Positions 23,484 through 35,096 of a stretch of DNA of 64,000 bases are shown piece by piece. How positions within the stretch are numbered: position 1 is the first letter of the stretch; each line of letters starts with the position of its first letter. The notes beneath the pieces are model-generated. The model saw only the letters and a list, made by a program, of their open reading frames with translations. It was not told the origin of the DNA and made no database searches. The stretch is from Hermatobates lingyangjiaoensis. Lineage: Eukaryota; Arthropoda; Insecta; Hemiptera; Hermatobatidae. Made by a program: the position numbers and the translations under genes. The stretch is taken from contig JAPFBL010000119.1 in the NCBI GenBank assembly GCA_026182355.1, positions 2,242,001 to 2,306,000 of the forward strand, in the 5' to 3' direction.

Positions 23484-24949
23484 ACTTTCAATAATACGAA
23501 ATATGAGTTAAAACATTATTTTTGTCCAATCATTCTCAAATTACTTGATCAGGTTAACTGGCCTCTGACTGAATCGTGCAACAAGAAACTGTTGTCTAGA
23601 ATTCTAGTGTCTCATTAACTACAGTGTCAATGTAATTTCACTATAATTTTTTTGGCATAATATTATAATCTACATTAATTAAAGAATTAAACAAACCTCA
23701 TAGTGATGCGTAAAACATTGTGTTTTTAAATTTATATATTGTTGCTAAAAATATAACGATTTTCACTATCGCTAATTGTTGTATTTTAAGTTAAATTTAT
23801 AACCACGATAATAAATATAATAAATATCTTAATAATATAATTAATTGAACCAAATGTATCCGTAGATAGCGTTATAACAATGAAAACGAATAAATTAAAA
23901 CATATTAGTATATTAAATGCTATGTCATTTTAATCTTACTAGGTGTAACATTTTTAAATATTCTTAAAAACTTATAAATTAAGATTTGTTTAAACATTTT
24001 AAATTTAAAAATATAAAAATCAGTTTTCCATCTGTGAATTCGGTTGTACTACCGGCATCCTCAAAGGAAAGGCAATTTGATGATAACTGGGTGTACATTC
24101 TAGCATACGAGTATTTTCTCAGTCAAGTTATGGTACAAAAAAAAAATAATATTGTATTTTTACTATTTTTTGTTTGACTAAATTATTAAGTACTCTAGTA
24201 ATGAACAAAATTAGTATTATTGATAATTTCTTAAGAACTCTATCTGCTTGAGTTTTTAGATCGTTTCTAGACCTATAGCTGTAAAAGTTATTAGAAATCG
24301 AAAAAAAAACCGCAAAATATTGTGGAAAATATTTTAAAAACAAATAACAATCATAAAGCTCTTAAAATTACGCAATTGAGAGGTTACAAACTTTGTAAAT
24401 AAGAAAACCGACAGGCGGAAAAGAATATCATATCGTATGAACGGCGGTTTTTTTTAAAAAAAAAAATAGCAGAACTTACTAAAGTAAAAAGTTTGAAAAA
24501 AAATTGATTACTATACATTACTGAAAGAATTTTATAGAAAGATTTAATAATCTAGAGTTTTCACTTTGGTTTATCTTGTTCTCTATCTATATCTGCTTCA
24601 TCCGAATGAAAAGTACATGGAATCTTAAAGGTTTTAGTATATTTTTTACTCCAGTAAATTGATTTGATTAGATGATTTTAGCAATGTATTGCATACATAA
24701 TTGCACTGAATTTTGTGGTAACGTAGTGTCAACAAGATTTATTTACAATAATTCTACAGTACTAAAACTAACACCATCTACTAACACCATGCATATATTA
24801 TATTTAATTAAATCTATTTTAATACTTATACGATATTAATCGTGAAAGATATTCAGTTCAAGTGATAATGAATTCCTGGAGCAGAGAACAGTTATATGAA
24901 ACTTTTGTTTCTGTGAATTTATAACCAAATTAGTCTATTACAGATTCTT
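23484..24949. other. AT-rich DNA upstream of the Toll gene
   Basis: No coding signal or recognised element. Would contain any upstream exon or promoter of the Toll gene, but I cannot point to one. Confidence 0.4.
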
Positions 24950-25238
24950 GTTAAGAGCAGACGAGATAGAGGAGTAATTATTGGGTGGTTTTAAAGCATA
25001 AAATAATTATGGTGGTAATTAGAAGATTATTAATTGGACAGAAGTTTAACTATGGTGGTTGTGACCGGGAAGATTCTTATTGGATTAATAAATGAGGAAG
25101 AGGGGATGGTGGTAAGGAGGTGGTGCACCCTGGCGGCTGCTGGAGAAAGCTTTGCAGTAGAAGTGGGAGCAGGGGTTGCTGGACACTTCAGTGCGTCGGC
25201 GGTCTCGGTGGCGGTATGTGCGGTGTGCCGATTTCATC
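24950..25238 (+). promoter_or_regulatory. GC-rich leader of the Toll gene with upstream ATGs
   Basis: Base composition rises sharply from about 25030, which suggests transcribed leader or promoter-proximal DNA. Upstream ATGs lie at 25052 (frame open to 25315, overlapping the Toll start), 25092 (stop at 25113-25115) and 25216 (8 codons, TGA at 25240-25242 overlapping the Toll ATG). I see no convincing TATA box or Inr. A possible splice acceptor (ctttgcag) ends at 25156, so part of this block could be intron. Transcript start unknown. Confidence 0.35.
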
Positions 25239-28200
25239 ATGACAAACTTCGTAAAGTCGGTCCTGTGTCTGATCGTCTCCGCGTGTTGCTGCTCGGGCGG
25301 CTCGAGAGGTGTTAACAGTGAGCCGGACTGTCACTGGAGGCGAGTGCTCAGTGTCGGTGATGAGCCTCAAGTCACTGTTTCTCTCCAGTGCAAGCTCCGG
25401 ACCATCAGCAGTGCGGACTCCGTCCTGTTTAATCTCACCTCCACACAGATGGATATGATTACCACTTTAGACCTCCAGTGTAGCGATGTTCTGTTTTTTG
25501 AAAGTGCTTTGGAGCCAAATAGTTTTTTGACGCAACTTCGACGTCTGCGAGAACTGAGGTTAGAATTTTGTAAAATTCGTTTTGTACCTGCAACAGTTTT
25601 GAGTGCTTCGAGAGAACTTAAACGATTAGTGCTTCGAACTCACAATACTGATTGGTCTGCCATGACTATGAATTTTCATCCAGATACTTTCCGCGGGTTG
25701 ACGCAGTTAAAATTCTTGGACCTATCAGATAATAATATATGGACTTTACCGAATGAATTATTTTGCCCTCTCTACTCATTGACACATTTGAATATGTCTG
25801 GAAATAGATTACGGGAAGTTATGGAGTTAGGATTTTCTGACTGGGGTCAGGGTCCTTCTGCTCCCGGAAAAACTTGCAATGTTGGACTTGAAGAATTGAA
25901 CCTTTCCATGAACGATATATCTCGAATACCTGATAATTCTTTTACAAGTTTGAGATCTCTTCAAAAATTATTACTTCAAGAAAATTCAATAACTTTGTTG
26001 GCTGATAGGGCATTTGTTGGATTAGCGTCTCTTCAACATGTCAATGCTTCTAGTAATCGACTGTCAGCTCTCCCTCCGGAATTATTTCAGTCGACAAGGG
26101 ATTTAAGAGAAATTTATCTGAACAATAATTCGATATCAGTGCTTGCTCCTGGATTATTAGAAGGTTTAGACCAGTTGCTTGTTCTCGATTTGTCTCACAA
26201 CGAGTTGACCAGTTCTTGGGTAAATCGAGACACTTTTTCTGGTCTTGTCAGACTTGTTGTTCTCAACCTCGGCCACAACCAGATTTCTCGCATTGATTCT
26301 CACGTTTTCCATGACCTTTACAGTCTTCAAGTGCTTAATCTAGAACACAATCACATTGACTGTTTATCGGATGGTGCCTTTGGTTCCCTTAGCAACCTTC
26401 ACGCTCTCACTCTTTCTTACAACAAACTTACATCCATTGAACCCTATCATTTTGCTGGTCTTTATGCTTTGAATCAACTATTTGTTGACCACAACTTCAT
26501 TGAATCAATTGACACAAGAGCTTTTATTAACTGTTCTAACCTAAATGATTTGGGATTAAGTGGAAATTCCTTAACAGAAATTCCTGAAGCCATTAAACAA
26601 TTGAGATTTTTGAAATCTCTAGATCTTGGTGGAAATAAAATAAGCCAAATATTTAATGCCTCCTTTGAAGGTTTAGATCAACTGCATGGTTTGCGTTTGA
26701 TTGATAATGATATTGTCAATATATCCAAAGATTCTTTTTCGACTCTTCCTTCGCTTCAAGTTCTCAACCTTGCTTACAATAAAATAGATCACGTAGATAA
26801 AGCTGCTTTTGGATCCAGTCAGACTCTTCATGCAATTCGACTCGATGGGAATCAACTGAAAGATATAAATGGTATGTTTGTTAACTTGCCTGGTCTAATC
26901 TGGTTAAATATCTCAGATAATCAATTGCAATGGTTTGATTATTCGCTTATATCACCTAGTTTGGAATGGTTAGATATGCACAAAAATAATGTAGCAGATC
27001 TAGGAAATTATTTTGAAAAGCGTGATAAGTTACAAATTAAAATGCTTGATGCTAGTTTTAATAGATTAACTGAAATAGGTGAAAATTCTATTCCAAATAA
27101 TGTAGAAACAGTTCTTTTAAATGATAATTTAATTAGAAAAGTCAATCCTGGAACTTTTGAAAAGAAGACGAATTTAAGTCGTGTTGTACTTTATGCAAAT
27201 AAAATCCAAACTTTGGATTTAGCAGCTTTACGTTTGGATACAGTTCCAGAGGAAAAGGAGTTACCACAATTTTATATAGGAAATAATCCTATTGAATGTG
27301 ATTGCACAATGGAATGGCTTCAAAGAATAAATCAACTGAGCCACCTTCGGCAGCATCCCCGTGTCATGGATTTGGATTCAGTGACATGTCATTTGATGCA
27401 TACAAGAGGCAGCCCAACAAGGCCTCTCATGGATCTGAAACCTTCTCAGTTTCTCTGCCCGTATGAAACACATTGCTTTGCTTTGTGTCACTGCTGTGAC
27501 TTCGACGCATGTGACTGTGAAATGACCTGTCCAGCCAACTGTACTTGTTACCACGATCATACATGGTCTGCAAATGTAGTCGATTGTTCTAATGCTGGTT
27601 ATAATTCTGTTCCTGCCAAAATTCCTATGGATGCAACAGAAATTTATCTTGATGGGAATGACTTAGGAGAATTAGGTAACCATGTATTTATAGGGAAGAA
27701 AAAATTGGAAGTTCTATTTTTAAATAATAGTAATGTCGAATCTATTCATAATAGAACTTTCAACGGAGTTACATCACTTAGAGTGCTTCATATGGAAAAT
27801 AATCACATCCAGGAACTTAGAGGATCAGAGTTTGAACAATTAGAAAATTTAAATGAACTTTATTTGGATCACAATGATATCAAGTCCCTTGGAAATCAAA
27901 CATTCAAGTCAATGAAAACCTTGGAAGTGTTAACTTTAGAAGAAAATAAAATTATTAATTTTCAACCTTGGACTCAACTAACATCTGAAATTTTAGCTAC
28001 TGTTTCTCTTGAAGGTAATTCTTGGACTTGCAATTGTGAGGCTATTACTGAACTAGAAACCTGGCTTAAAGAAAATACGAACACTCTGAATGTTGATAAA
28101 CTTATGTGTACGGATGGAAAAATGACCCTTTTAGATTCTATTAAGCGCTGTCGAGAATCAAGGGATCTTGCTGCTGCGACGTCAGCTGTGCAGAGAAATA

Positions 28201-29102
28201 ATTTCTACAAACCTGCTATTTTAGGCGATTACATACCATTTGTAGCTGTTTGTTTAATTCTGTTTATAGTAATATTATTAGTAACTACTTTAGCTTTCTT
28301 TTTTAGAAAAGAAGTTAGTTTATGGGTTTACAGCAAGTATGGAGTCAGAGTGCTGGGAGAGTCTTGCGCTGACGACGATAGACTTTACGATGCCTACATG
28401 GTATATAGTGTGAAAGATGACGAATTCGTTAGTCAAGTGATAGCAACCAATCTGGAACGAAGCGGTTACTCCATGTTCCTACATTACAGAGATTTACATG
28501 TGGTAAGTCCTTCATACCTCACTGACAGTATCTTAGGAGCATCAGATGCTGCCAGAAGAGTCGTTCTGGTTCTTTCGCTCTCCTTTCTTCAAAACGAGTG
28601 GGAGAGGGCTCCATTTAGGGCGGCCCTTCAAGCATGTCTCGAAAGGACAAGGGCTCGTCGGAGAAAAGTCATCCTCTTGCTCACGACGGATATTGGCCCC
28701 GACCCAGAACTCAGGCTACTTCTCAAAGCCTGCAAAGTTATTTCATGGGGTGAAAAAAGGTTTTGGGAAAAGTTGAGATATGCCCTACCAGATAAGAAGT
28801 GCTCCGGGGATGGAGTGAAAAAAGCTACCGTTGAGGGTAAACCATTGGCACGGTACACTGCTGCTCCTAGTGCGCCGCAGGAGCCCTGTTATAGGATGTC
28901 TCCGGCTCAGTCCTCTGCTCCGACCCAGTCTACTTGCGTCTCTGAAGAGTCCTCTCAAAGGACTACTGATGAGGAAGAGGAGCCCCACAGTTACGTTTCA
29001 ATTGACTATGCCCAGAGGCCTCCTCCTCCCAGAGGTCACCACCACGTCTATAGCTGCATACCGGATCCTCATTGTCATCCCAGTAAAACCTACTTCGTTT
29101 AG
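25239..29102 (+). CDS. Toll receptor, Toll-6/7/8 (long Toll) clade
   Basis: Single uninterrupted coding exon of 1287 codons for a type I membrane receptor of the Toll family. The start is the ATG at 25239: the frame is closed upstream by TAG at 25158-25160, no other in-frame ATG lies between, and A is at -3. Residues 1 to about 20 form a signal peptide (MTNFVKS, then VLCLIV). About 24 leucine-rich repeats follow, closed by an LRRCT cap (CDC at 687-689). A cysteine-dense linker (CHCCDFDACDCEMTC, 750-764) leads to an LRRNT, about 5 more repeats and a second LRRCT (CNC at 931-933). One membrane span lies at about 1001-1022. The TIR domain spans about 1050-1185, with YDAYMVYS at 1050, RDL at 1084-1086 and FW at 1175-1176. 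A tail of about 100 residues is rich in P, S and acidic residues and ends in TYFV. The linker and the HNTDWSAM motif in the N-terminal repeats are typical of Toll-6/7/8/18w, which are usually intronless in the coding part; known members act in cell-surface patterning and immunity. The exact paralogue is not resolved. Confidence 0.96.
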   Translation: MTNFVKSVLCLIVSACCCSGGSRGVNSEPDCHWRRVLSVGDEPQVTVSLQCKLRTISSADSVLFNLTSTQMDMITTLDLQCSDVLFFESALEPNSFLTQLRRLRELRLEFCKIRFVPATVLSASRELKRLVLRTHNTDWSAMTMNFHPDTFRGLTQLKFLDLSDNNIWTLPNELFCPLYSLTHLNMSGNRLREVMELGFSDWGQGPSAPGKTCNVGLEELNLSMNDISRIPDNSFTSLRSLQKLLLQENSITLLADRAFVGLASLQHVNASSNRLSALPPELFQSTRDLREIYLNNNSISVLAPGLLEGLDQLLVLDLSHNELTSSWVNRDTFSGLVRLVVLNLGHNQISRIDSHVFHDLYSLQVLNLEHNHIDCLSDGAFGSLSNLHALTLSYNKLTSIEPYHFAGLYALNQLFVDHNFIESIDTRAFINCSNLNDLGLSGNSLTEIPEAIKQLRFLKSLDLGGNKISQIFNASFEGLDQLHGLRLIDNDIVNISKDSFSTLPSLQVLNLAYNKIDHVDKAAFGSSQTLHAIRLDGNQLKDINGMFVNLPGLIWLNISDNQLQWFDYSLISPSLEWLDMHKNNVADLGNYFEKRDKLQIKMLDASFNRLTEIGENSIPNNVETVLLNDNLIRKVNPGTFEKKTNLSRVVLYANKIQTLDLAALRLDTVPEEKELPQFYIGNNPIECDCTMEWLQRINQLSHLRQHPRVMDLDSVTCHLMHTRGSPTRPLMDLKPSQFLCPYETHCFALCHCCDFDACDCEMTCPANCTCYHDHTWSANVVDCSNAGYNSVPAKIPMDATEIYLDGNDLGELGNHVFIGKKKLEVLFLNNSNVESIHNRTFNGVTSLRVLHMENNHIQELRGSEFEQLENLNELYLDHNDIKSLGNQTFKSMKTLEVLTLEENKIINFQPWTQLTSEILATVSLEGNSWTCNCEAITELETWLKENTNTLNVDKLMCTDGKMTLLDSIKRCRESRDLAAATSAVQRNNFYKPAILGDYIPFVAVCLILFIVILLVTTLAFFFRKEVSLWVYSKYGVRVLGESCADDDRLYDAYMVYSVKDDEFVSQVIATNLERSGYSMFLHYRDLHVVSPSYLTDSILGASDAARRVVLVLSLSFLQNEWERAPFRAALQACLERTRARRRKVILLLTTDIGPDPELRLLLKACKVISWGEKRFWEKLRYALPDKKCSGDGVKKATVEGKPLARYTAAPSAPQEPCYRMSPAQSSAPTQSTCVSEESSQRTTDEEEEPHSYVSIDYAQRPPPPRGHHHVYSCIPDPHCHPSKTYFV

Positions 29103-29870
29103 CAGGTAAACATGTTTAATTAACTTTACTATCTATTATTCTATATCTTCTATTTATTCTGTAATAATTGTATATATTTTATTCTTGAAACATCTACCAT
29201 TTTTATAACTAACTTATTCGGAATAAGGGCTGCAAAAAGAACTGAAAAGTAAGATTACAATCTAATTGACAAACCTTTACAATCACTAGATTTCTTCCAA
29301 CTCGATTTAAAATAAAAAAGAATCATCGGATCTGTAAAACTGAAATAAAAAATCAAATTTGAATTGAATAGAATTCTAAAAATTCGAAATGGAATAAGTT
29401 TAAATAGAAAGAGTGAAGTATCAATGATATAATTCTTCAAAGTTTTGTATTAATGTTTGTATGAATACATGTGAAAAATGGATGTTTTCGAAAAAAACAA
29501 ATAAGCTCTAGTGAGCAAATAAGAACTATCATTTTTTAAAATAATTTTCCATTTGGATAACTGGACAGCCGTTCACAAATAAAAAATCAATGTAATATTA
29601 TTATAATCTTTAAATAATATATCATAATATTATAAATAAATACATTTTTTACCTTAAATATTAATAAGTGACAATGTTATGTGAATTTCGTATTATTTTT
29701 ACTGAGAATGTTTTAACTTTAGACAAAAGATTAACCTTTATACGTTCTTTTGCTATAAATTAAAATGAAATAAGAAGTTGAAGTTTTTTTTACATACTTA
29801 TATACTGAACATGTAAGTGAATTTCACTGTGATTTCAATAAAAAACCAAAAACTAAAAACTTTTAGTTAA
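29103..29870 (+). other. Toll 3' flank, probable 3' UTR
   Basis: AT-rich DNA after the TAG stop. AATAAA hexamers occur at 29344-29349, 29578-29583 and 29837-29842. The stop codon is followed at once by CAGGTAAAC, a good 5' splice-site match, so a 3'UTR intron is possible. No coding signal. Confidence 0.35.
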
Positions 29871-32800
29871 AAAAATAATAAAGGTATTCGAAAATTCGAA
29901 TTGATATTTTTTTAAAAATATCAAGCTCCAGTCGACAGTTGAAGCGATTTATGCCATTTTCCAACCTTGTCACATGCAAAATTTAACTGCTTGATTAAAT
30001 CATTATATATATATCTCAGTAAATGGATTTGTATAACTATTTAATATTGAAAATATATCTGAATAACTGACAAATCATTTGACACTGTTGCTTCTCTAGT
30101 CCTTGAGAAATAATTTGACGAAGTGGTAATAAATTAGTCAGAAATTTCTTTTTTGCGAATTTGTAGACATAAAATTAACATTTTATATGTTTGATGGGAT
30201 GATGTCGTGTGCAGAAACAGTTTGGCACAAATTTATTAACCTCTACCTTCAATCTCATGACTGCCTCATTATTTTCTTCAAACTTTTCCCTCCTTCCTAA
30301 CATTAATGAATTTTTTTTTATACTTTCTTAAAAAAGTCTATTATATCTCAAGTTTTTAATGGGTGGTGTTCACAGCGTTACTCAAAGTTCTACCAGCCTT
30401 AAAAGGGTAAAAGTTATTCTGTAATAAAAAAAACAACGTAAAAAGTGTTCTTGAAGTGCAAAGTAATCTTATAATGAAGTATTAAAAACTTTTTGGTTAA
30501 TATTTATAAATAGTAAAAATTTAGTAAAAAGAGTATTTTTTTCTCTAGTGCGTAGTTAAATTTCAAAATTATATCAGAGAAATTGTCTTTTTTTTATGTA
30601 TAAATGAAAAAAACAGGTTATCAAACATTAAAATTTGTGAAAGAAATATGATTTATAAATTGTGTGATAGAATAAATGAATTGACAGATTATAATAACTA
30701 TTATTTTTATGTGTTTCCAGAAGTAGAAAACGTCGATTAACAATTCTTCTTAATGTAATGTAAATTCTGCGCTGCATCTTTAAAAACGGCCAGAATTATG
30801 CTTTTTACAACTTTTGTATTACAGTCTTAACTGCTAAAGATAAAGAACGCCAAAATAATGAACAAAAAAAAAATACATTAAAATAAGCTACTTGCTTTAA
30901 TTTTGAGATATTGATCTTCACTATTATGTTTTTTTGTTACAATGTTGCCAATACTGATCGAATGTAATTTACACAGTGTTTAGTATAGAAATATAAATTA
31001 CACTATATTAAACAGGTATGAAAATGCACTGAAATTAAAATCATTCCTTTTTTTCTCTCTAGATATTTAATTTTATAGGTGGTCCTAATTGTATACAGTG
31101 ATGTCAGATTAGAGGTTAACAAATTTATTCTACAATACAGTTATAGTTAAAAAAAAGATTACAATAAATAACATAATCTTACAAATTGAACATGTATACT
31201 ACAAAAAAATTTCCAACAATTGATTTTCAGAAACAGTATTTCCTACTGAAGAATGCAAAATTCCTTTCAATTATTAGAGCTATTTGCATACAGTGGTGCC
31301 AACATATTTTTCTTACAGCAACTCAGTATTACCAACTTAGAGAAAATAATGCATGAGAAAATTAAATAAATGTACATTCTTGTATTATTATTTAAAAATT
31401 ATCGTACAGTAAAAATACAATATGTGAAATAACTTGTGTTCTGATTCAATGAAGAATTATATGTTTCAGGTGATTAAAATTTTATGTAAACTAGTAAATG
31501 ATATTTTAATTAGATCAAACAGTAACATACTATAATTTTATGTGTTTAGTTATGAGAACTAGTTCATATATGGTAAAGATTTAGATGTGAGCGTATCCAT
31601 AGGGTTAGCGTACCGATATTGCATTACTATTGTTCTACTTATAATATGATCAATGATTAAACCACAATATGAAATGGGAAAACAAGACTAAGATCTTTCA
31701 ACCGTAACAAGCGCTCTTCGTCAGAGTCAAAAATCAGTTGGGTTTTTGACTCTGACGAAGACCGCTTGTTACGGTTGAAAGATCTTAGTCTGGTTTTCCC
31801 ATTTCTTATTGTGATTTGATCATTGATTGTTATTTCACGTGTTTATGTGAAATCTTTTTATAATATGATGTTTGATTTTATATAAGCAACTGATTTAGTT
31901 ATTTTATTTAGAATATATTATCTCTTTGTTGGTAACAATGAATTGAATACAAAGATGCTTTTTTCTAAGTTTCATACTGCGTGCGAATAGTTAAACCTAT
32001 AAATGAATTGCCTATAAAGGAAGCAGTCATTTATTTTTAGTGTATATTTATATCTAGATTGGTAACCCTGTGTGAAAGCAAACTGAATGCCATTCTATCA
32101 GTATGTTGGCAAGAATATTGTCAAAAAGGCATCTAGAGAGATCAGAATTAAGAAAGAGTACGAATAGCTTATTTTGGTGTTTAATTTGTGTTATAACGAT
32201 ATTTTTCATCAGGAATATTGTTTTTGCAAGTAGATAGTTGTATTTTCTTGTAATATTAAGTTAAATTTGCATGATATGTTTATTTATTCAATTTACTGTT
32301 CTTATTATTACCAAGTTTACAGTGCTGTAATATTTTTAAAAATTTTTTGGCAACACTGCCTGAAATTACAATATCTTCTAATCATGTATGTAGGAAAATA
32401 TGAGAAGTTTATTAGGTATTAAAATGTTGGCAATGCTGCTTTTGAGCAGTCGCATTCAGTATAGACTCCTGTTACAAATGTCATGTAAGTTGTGTAGTAC
32501 TGTGGCTTTTTTTTTCTTTTTTTTTTTTAAATACTGAAAGCGTAATTAATTTACGAAATACAAGCTGAATTATAATATAGATGTTACTTTTACAAAGGCT
32601 ATAATTAGTACACGTGTTAATGTTAGAAAAAATGGTTTTATACTGAGTTAAAAGGCGTTGTTTCATTATTTTCATGTAGGTTATGAATGAATAGTGATTT
32701 ACGCTGATTATATGAAGGGGATGTCAGAAGGGATGAAGCTAAAAGCCGTGTCAAACTAAAATCGATATAAAATTTCAAAAATGTTGCGACAGACTGCATT

Positions 32801-33277
32801 AGTGACTGCTTTTTCTCCCACTCAAATCCCCTTGGTCTGTTAGGACTGATTTATTATTTGTCCCACCTATTTCTAACAATTAAGCTATATGATCTATAGG
32901 TTTTTGAGGCTCTCTCTTAAATCAATATGTCGTCCGATTTTTTAATTTATTGAAGGCTGAAACAAATACGAATTTCTTTTTGGTATTCCTATTAAATAAA
33001 ATCATTCTTTAATAAATACATATAATTTCGAAATTTTTGTAAGTCATGTAATATTTCTATTAAAAAAATAGGAATTTCTTTGCTATATTAAATAAATTCA
33101 TTTAAATCATCTATAAAAAAAATCAGGTATTGGCTTGCTAGTGATCTAATGTTCTTCTTAAATGGTCAAATGACAACCACTTTGACAGAAGCAAATCAGC
33201 TTAGTAGGAATTGACCATGGCCAAAATTGGCTTGATTTTCTTGCATATTTTCCTGGTCAAATTTTAAAGTAAAAAGA
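29871..33277. other. AT-rich intergenic DNA
   Basis: Only the family B palindrome at 31651-31857 stands out. The rest holds no gene or recognised repeat. Confidence 0.5.
31651..31857. repeat. family B palindrome flanked by a 12-bp target duplication
   Basis: Head-to-head pair of family B units. TTATAATATGAT occurs immediately left (31639-31650) and right (31858-31869), so the whole inverted dimer looks like a single insertion. The right arm is complete to GTGAAATC; the left arm starts at CAATGATTAAACC. Confidence 0.8.
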
Positions 33278-33808
33278 TTGTAATATGACATATTCCAAGC
33301 AATATTGTTTGTAATATCATACATTTGAAGTGCTAGAGAGAGTAATATGATATATTCCAAGTGCTTGAGATGATAATATGGTATACTCCAAGTAATAGAG
33401 AATGTAATATGACATATTGTACGTAAAAGAGATTGTAATATGACATATTCCAAGTAAAGAGCTTGTAATGTTACATATTCGAAGTGATTCAGATTATAAT
33501 ATGGTATATTTCAAGTGAGTGATATTATAATATGACATATTCCAAGTGTTTGAAATGGTAATATCGTATATTCCAAGCAATAGAGATTGTAATATGACAT
33601 ATTGTAAGTAATTGAGATTTTAATATGACATATTCCAATTAAAGAGCTTGCAATGCCAAATATTTTAAGTGTTTGAGGTTATAGTATGGTATATTTCAAG
33701 TTTTCAGATGGCTATCTGGTATATTCCAAGTAATAGAGATTTTAATATGACATGTTGTAAGTAACTGGGATTGAAATATGACATATTCCAAGGTATTGAG
33801 GTAATAAT
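33278..33808. repeat. minisatellite, about 31-bp unit, about 17 copies with higher-order order
   Basis: Units follow TAATATGACATATTCCAAGT with variable ends. The variants recur in the same order (CCAAGTAATAGAGA, TTGTAAGTAATTGAGA, CCAAGTAAAGAGCTT and so on) starting near 33367, 33553 and 33708, which is a higher-order repeat of 5-6 units. Short frames here are spurious. Confidence 0.75.
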
Positions 33809-34611
33809 ATTTCAAATGGTAGCAGCATTGTCAGTACAACATAATCCACGTAGACGAGGGACATACGAGTACAGCAGCATAAGTATTCAACAACATAGAG
33901 AGTTAGCTTCAAAATTCCATTTAGGTAATCCATCAGCTAAAGATTTTCTATTGCTGATAAGCCTTTCAACTGTCTCTATTTAGTACTGTCTAATGAATTT
34001 CGACTTAAACGACCCGAATTTATACTTCTCTCTCGTCATTTAAACTTAAAACAAAAAATAATGAATTTTTCTTTGTATTAAATGATGAAGTGTTTATTCA
34101 ATAGTTTGATTGAATACTATTGTTTCGGTAGACAATATACTTCTCTTTTCACTATAACGATAAATGACCAAACAAATAAAAAGCTTTCCGTTAGTGGTTC
34201 TTAGTTTAATTGGTTTTATTCAATTGAAACAGTTGTTTGACAACCTTCTCGTGCAGTGTAGTTTTTTCTTACTATCTTTACTCATTCCCAGTAATATGAT
34301 AATAATTAAAAATATAAGAAAAAAGACGAAGCTGTCGGTGAGACAGTTGTTTGAAGACGGGATTGTAATTTCCTGGTCAGGGTAGTCGTAATGTACCTCG
34401 TCACGGATAGGATAAATTTTTCATTACACACTAGTTAAACTGTAGTAAATGGATGATGGCTTTTGGGTTGTAAATCCTGGTTATTAAATTTCATTCCATC
34501 CCATAGCTTAAGTAGATAGTGAACTGCATTCTGCTACTCTCCCTTAGCATTAAGTGAGATTTAATTATTTCTTTTTTATAAAAAATCATTTCATTTCTGA
34601 TATATATATTA

Positions 34612-35096
34612 CATAATATTTCACAATAACACGTGAAACAACTATCAATGATCAAACTATAGTAATTGTCCTTTCCTGCACTTTACTCCCTTTTAAAACA
34701 CCACTCTTCCCTCCCACTCCTCTCAACCCCTCACTTTGATATTTCTTCATCTAGTGTTTCAGTTGGGTTTTTGACTCTGATGAAGACCGCTTGTTGTGGT
34801 TGAAAGATCTTAGTCTTTTTTTCCCATTTCATATTGTGGTTTGATCATTGATTTTTTTTCACGTGTTTATTCTGAAATCTTGATATATACAATACATATA
34901 TATATTTAATGTCATATATATAATATATATTATATATAATATATTTTATATATATATATATATATAAAAGATTTCATATAAACAAGTGAAATATCAATCA
35001 ATGATCAAACCACAATATGAAAAGGTAAGAAGACTTAAATCTTTCAACCGTAACAAGCGGTCTTCGTCAGAGTCAAAAACCCAACCCAGTTGGGTT
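34612..35096. repeat. family B repeats, disrupted pair and a further minus copy
   Basis: A minus half (34612-34665), about 90 bp of unrelated C/T-rich sequence, a plus copy (34757-34880), a (TA)-rich spacer (34885-34966) and a minus copy (34967-35096). The last runs into a fragment with GCGCATTTGCGAAACGAC, part of the family F downstream sequence. Confidence 0.6.

Noticed and set aside
25176..25238. Upstream extension of the Toll frame to 25176
   Set aside because: The codon at 25176 is TTG, not ATG. The signal peptide only makes sense from ATG 25239, and TAG at 25158 closes the frame.
28503..28508. GTAAGT as an intron donor in the TIR domain
   Set aside because: The reading frame and TIR homology continue without a break, so it is coding sequence.
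28546..29109. Several alternative frames of 67-92 codons across the Toll 3' end
   Set aside because: Shadows of the GC-richer TIR and tail coding sequence in other frames.
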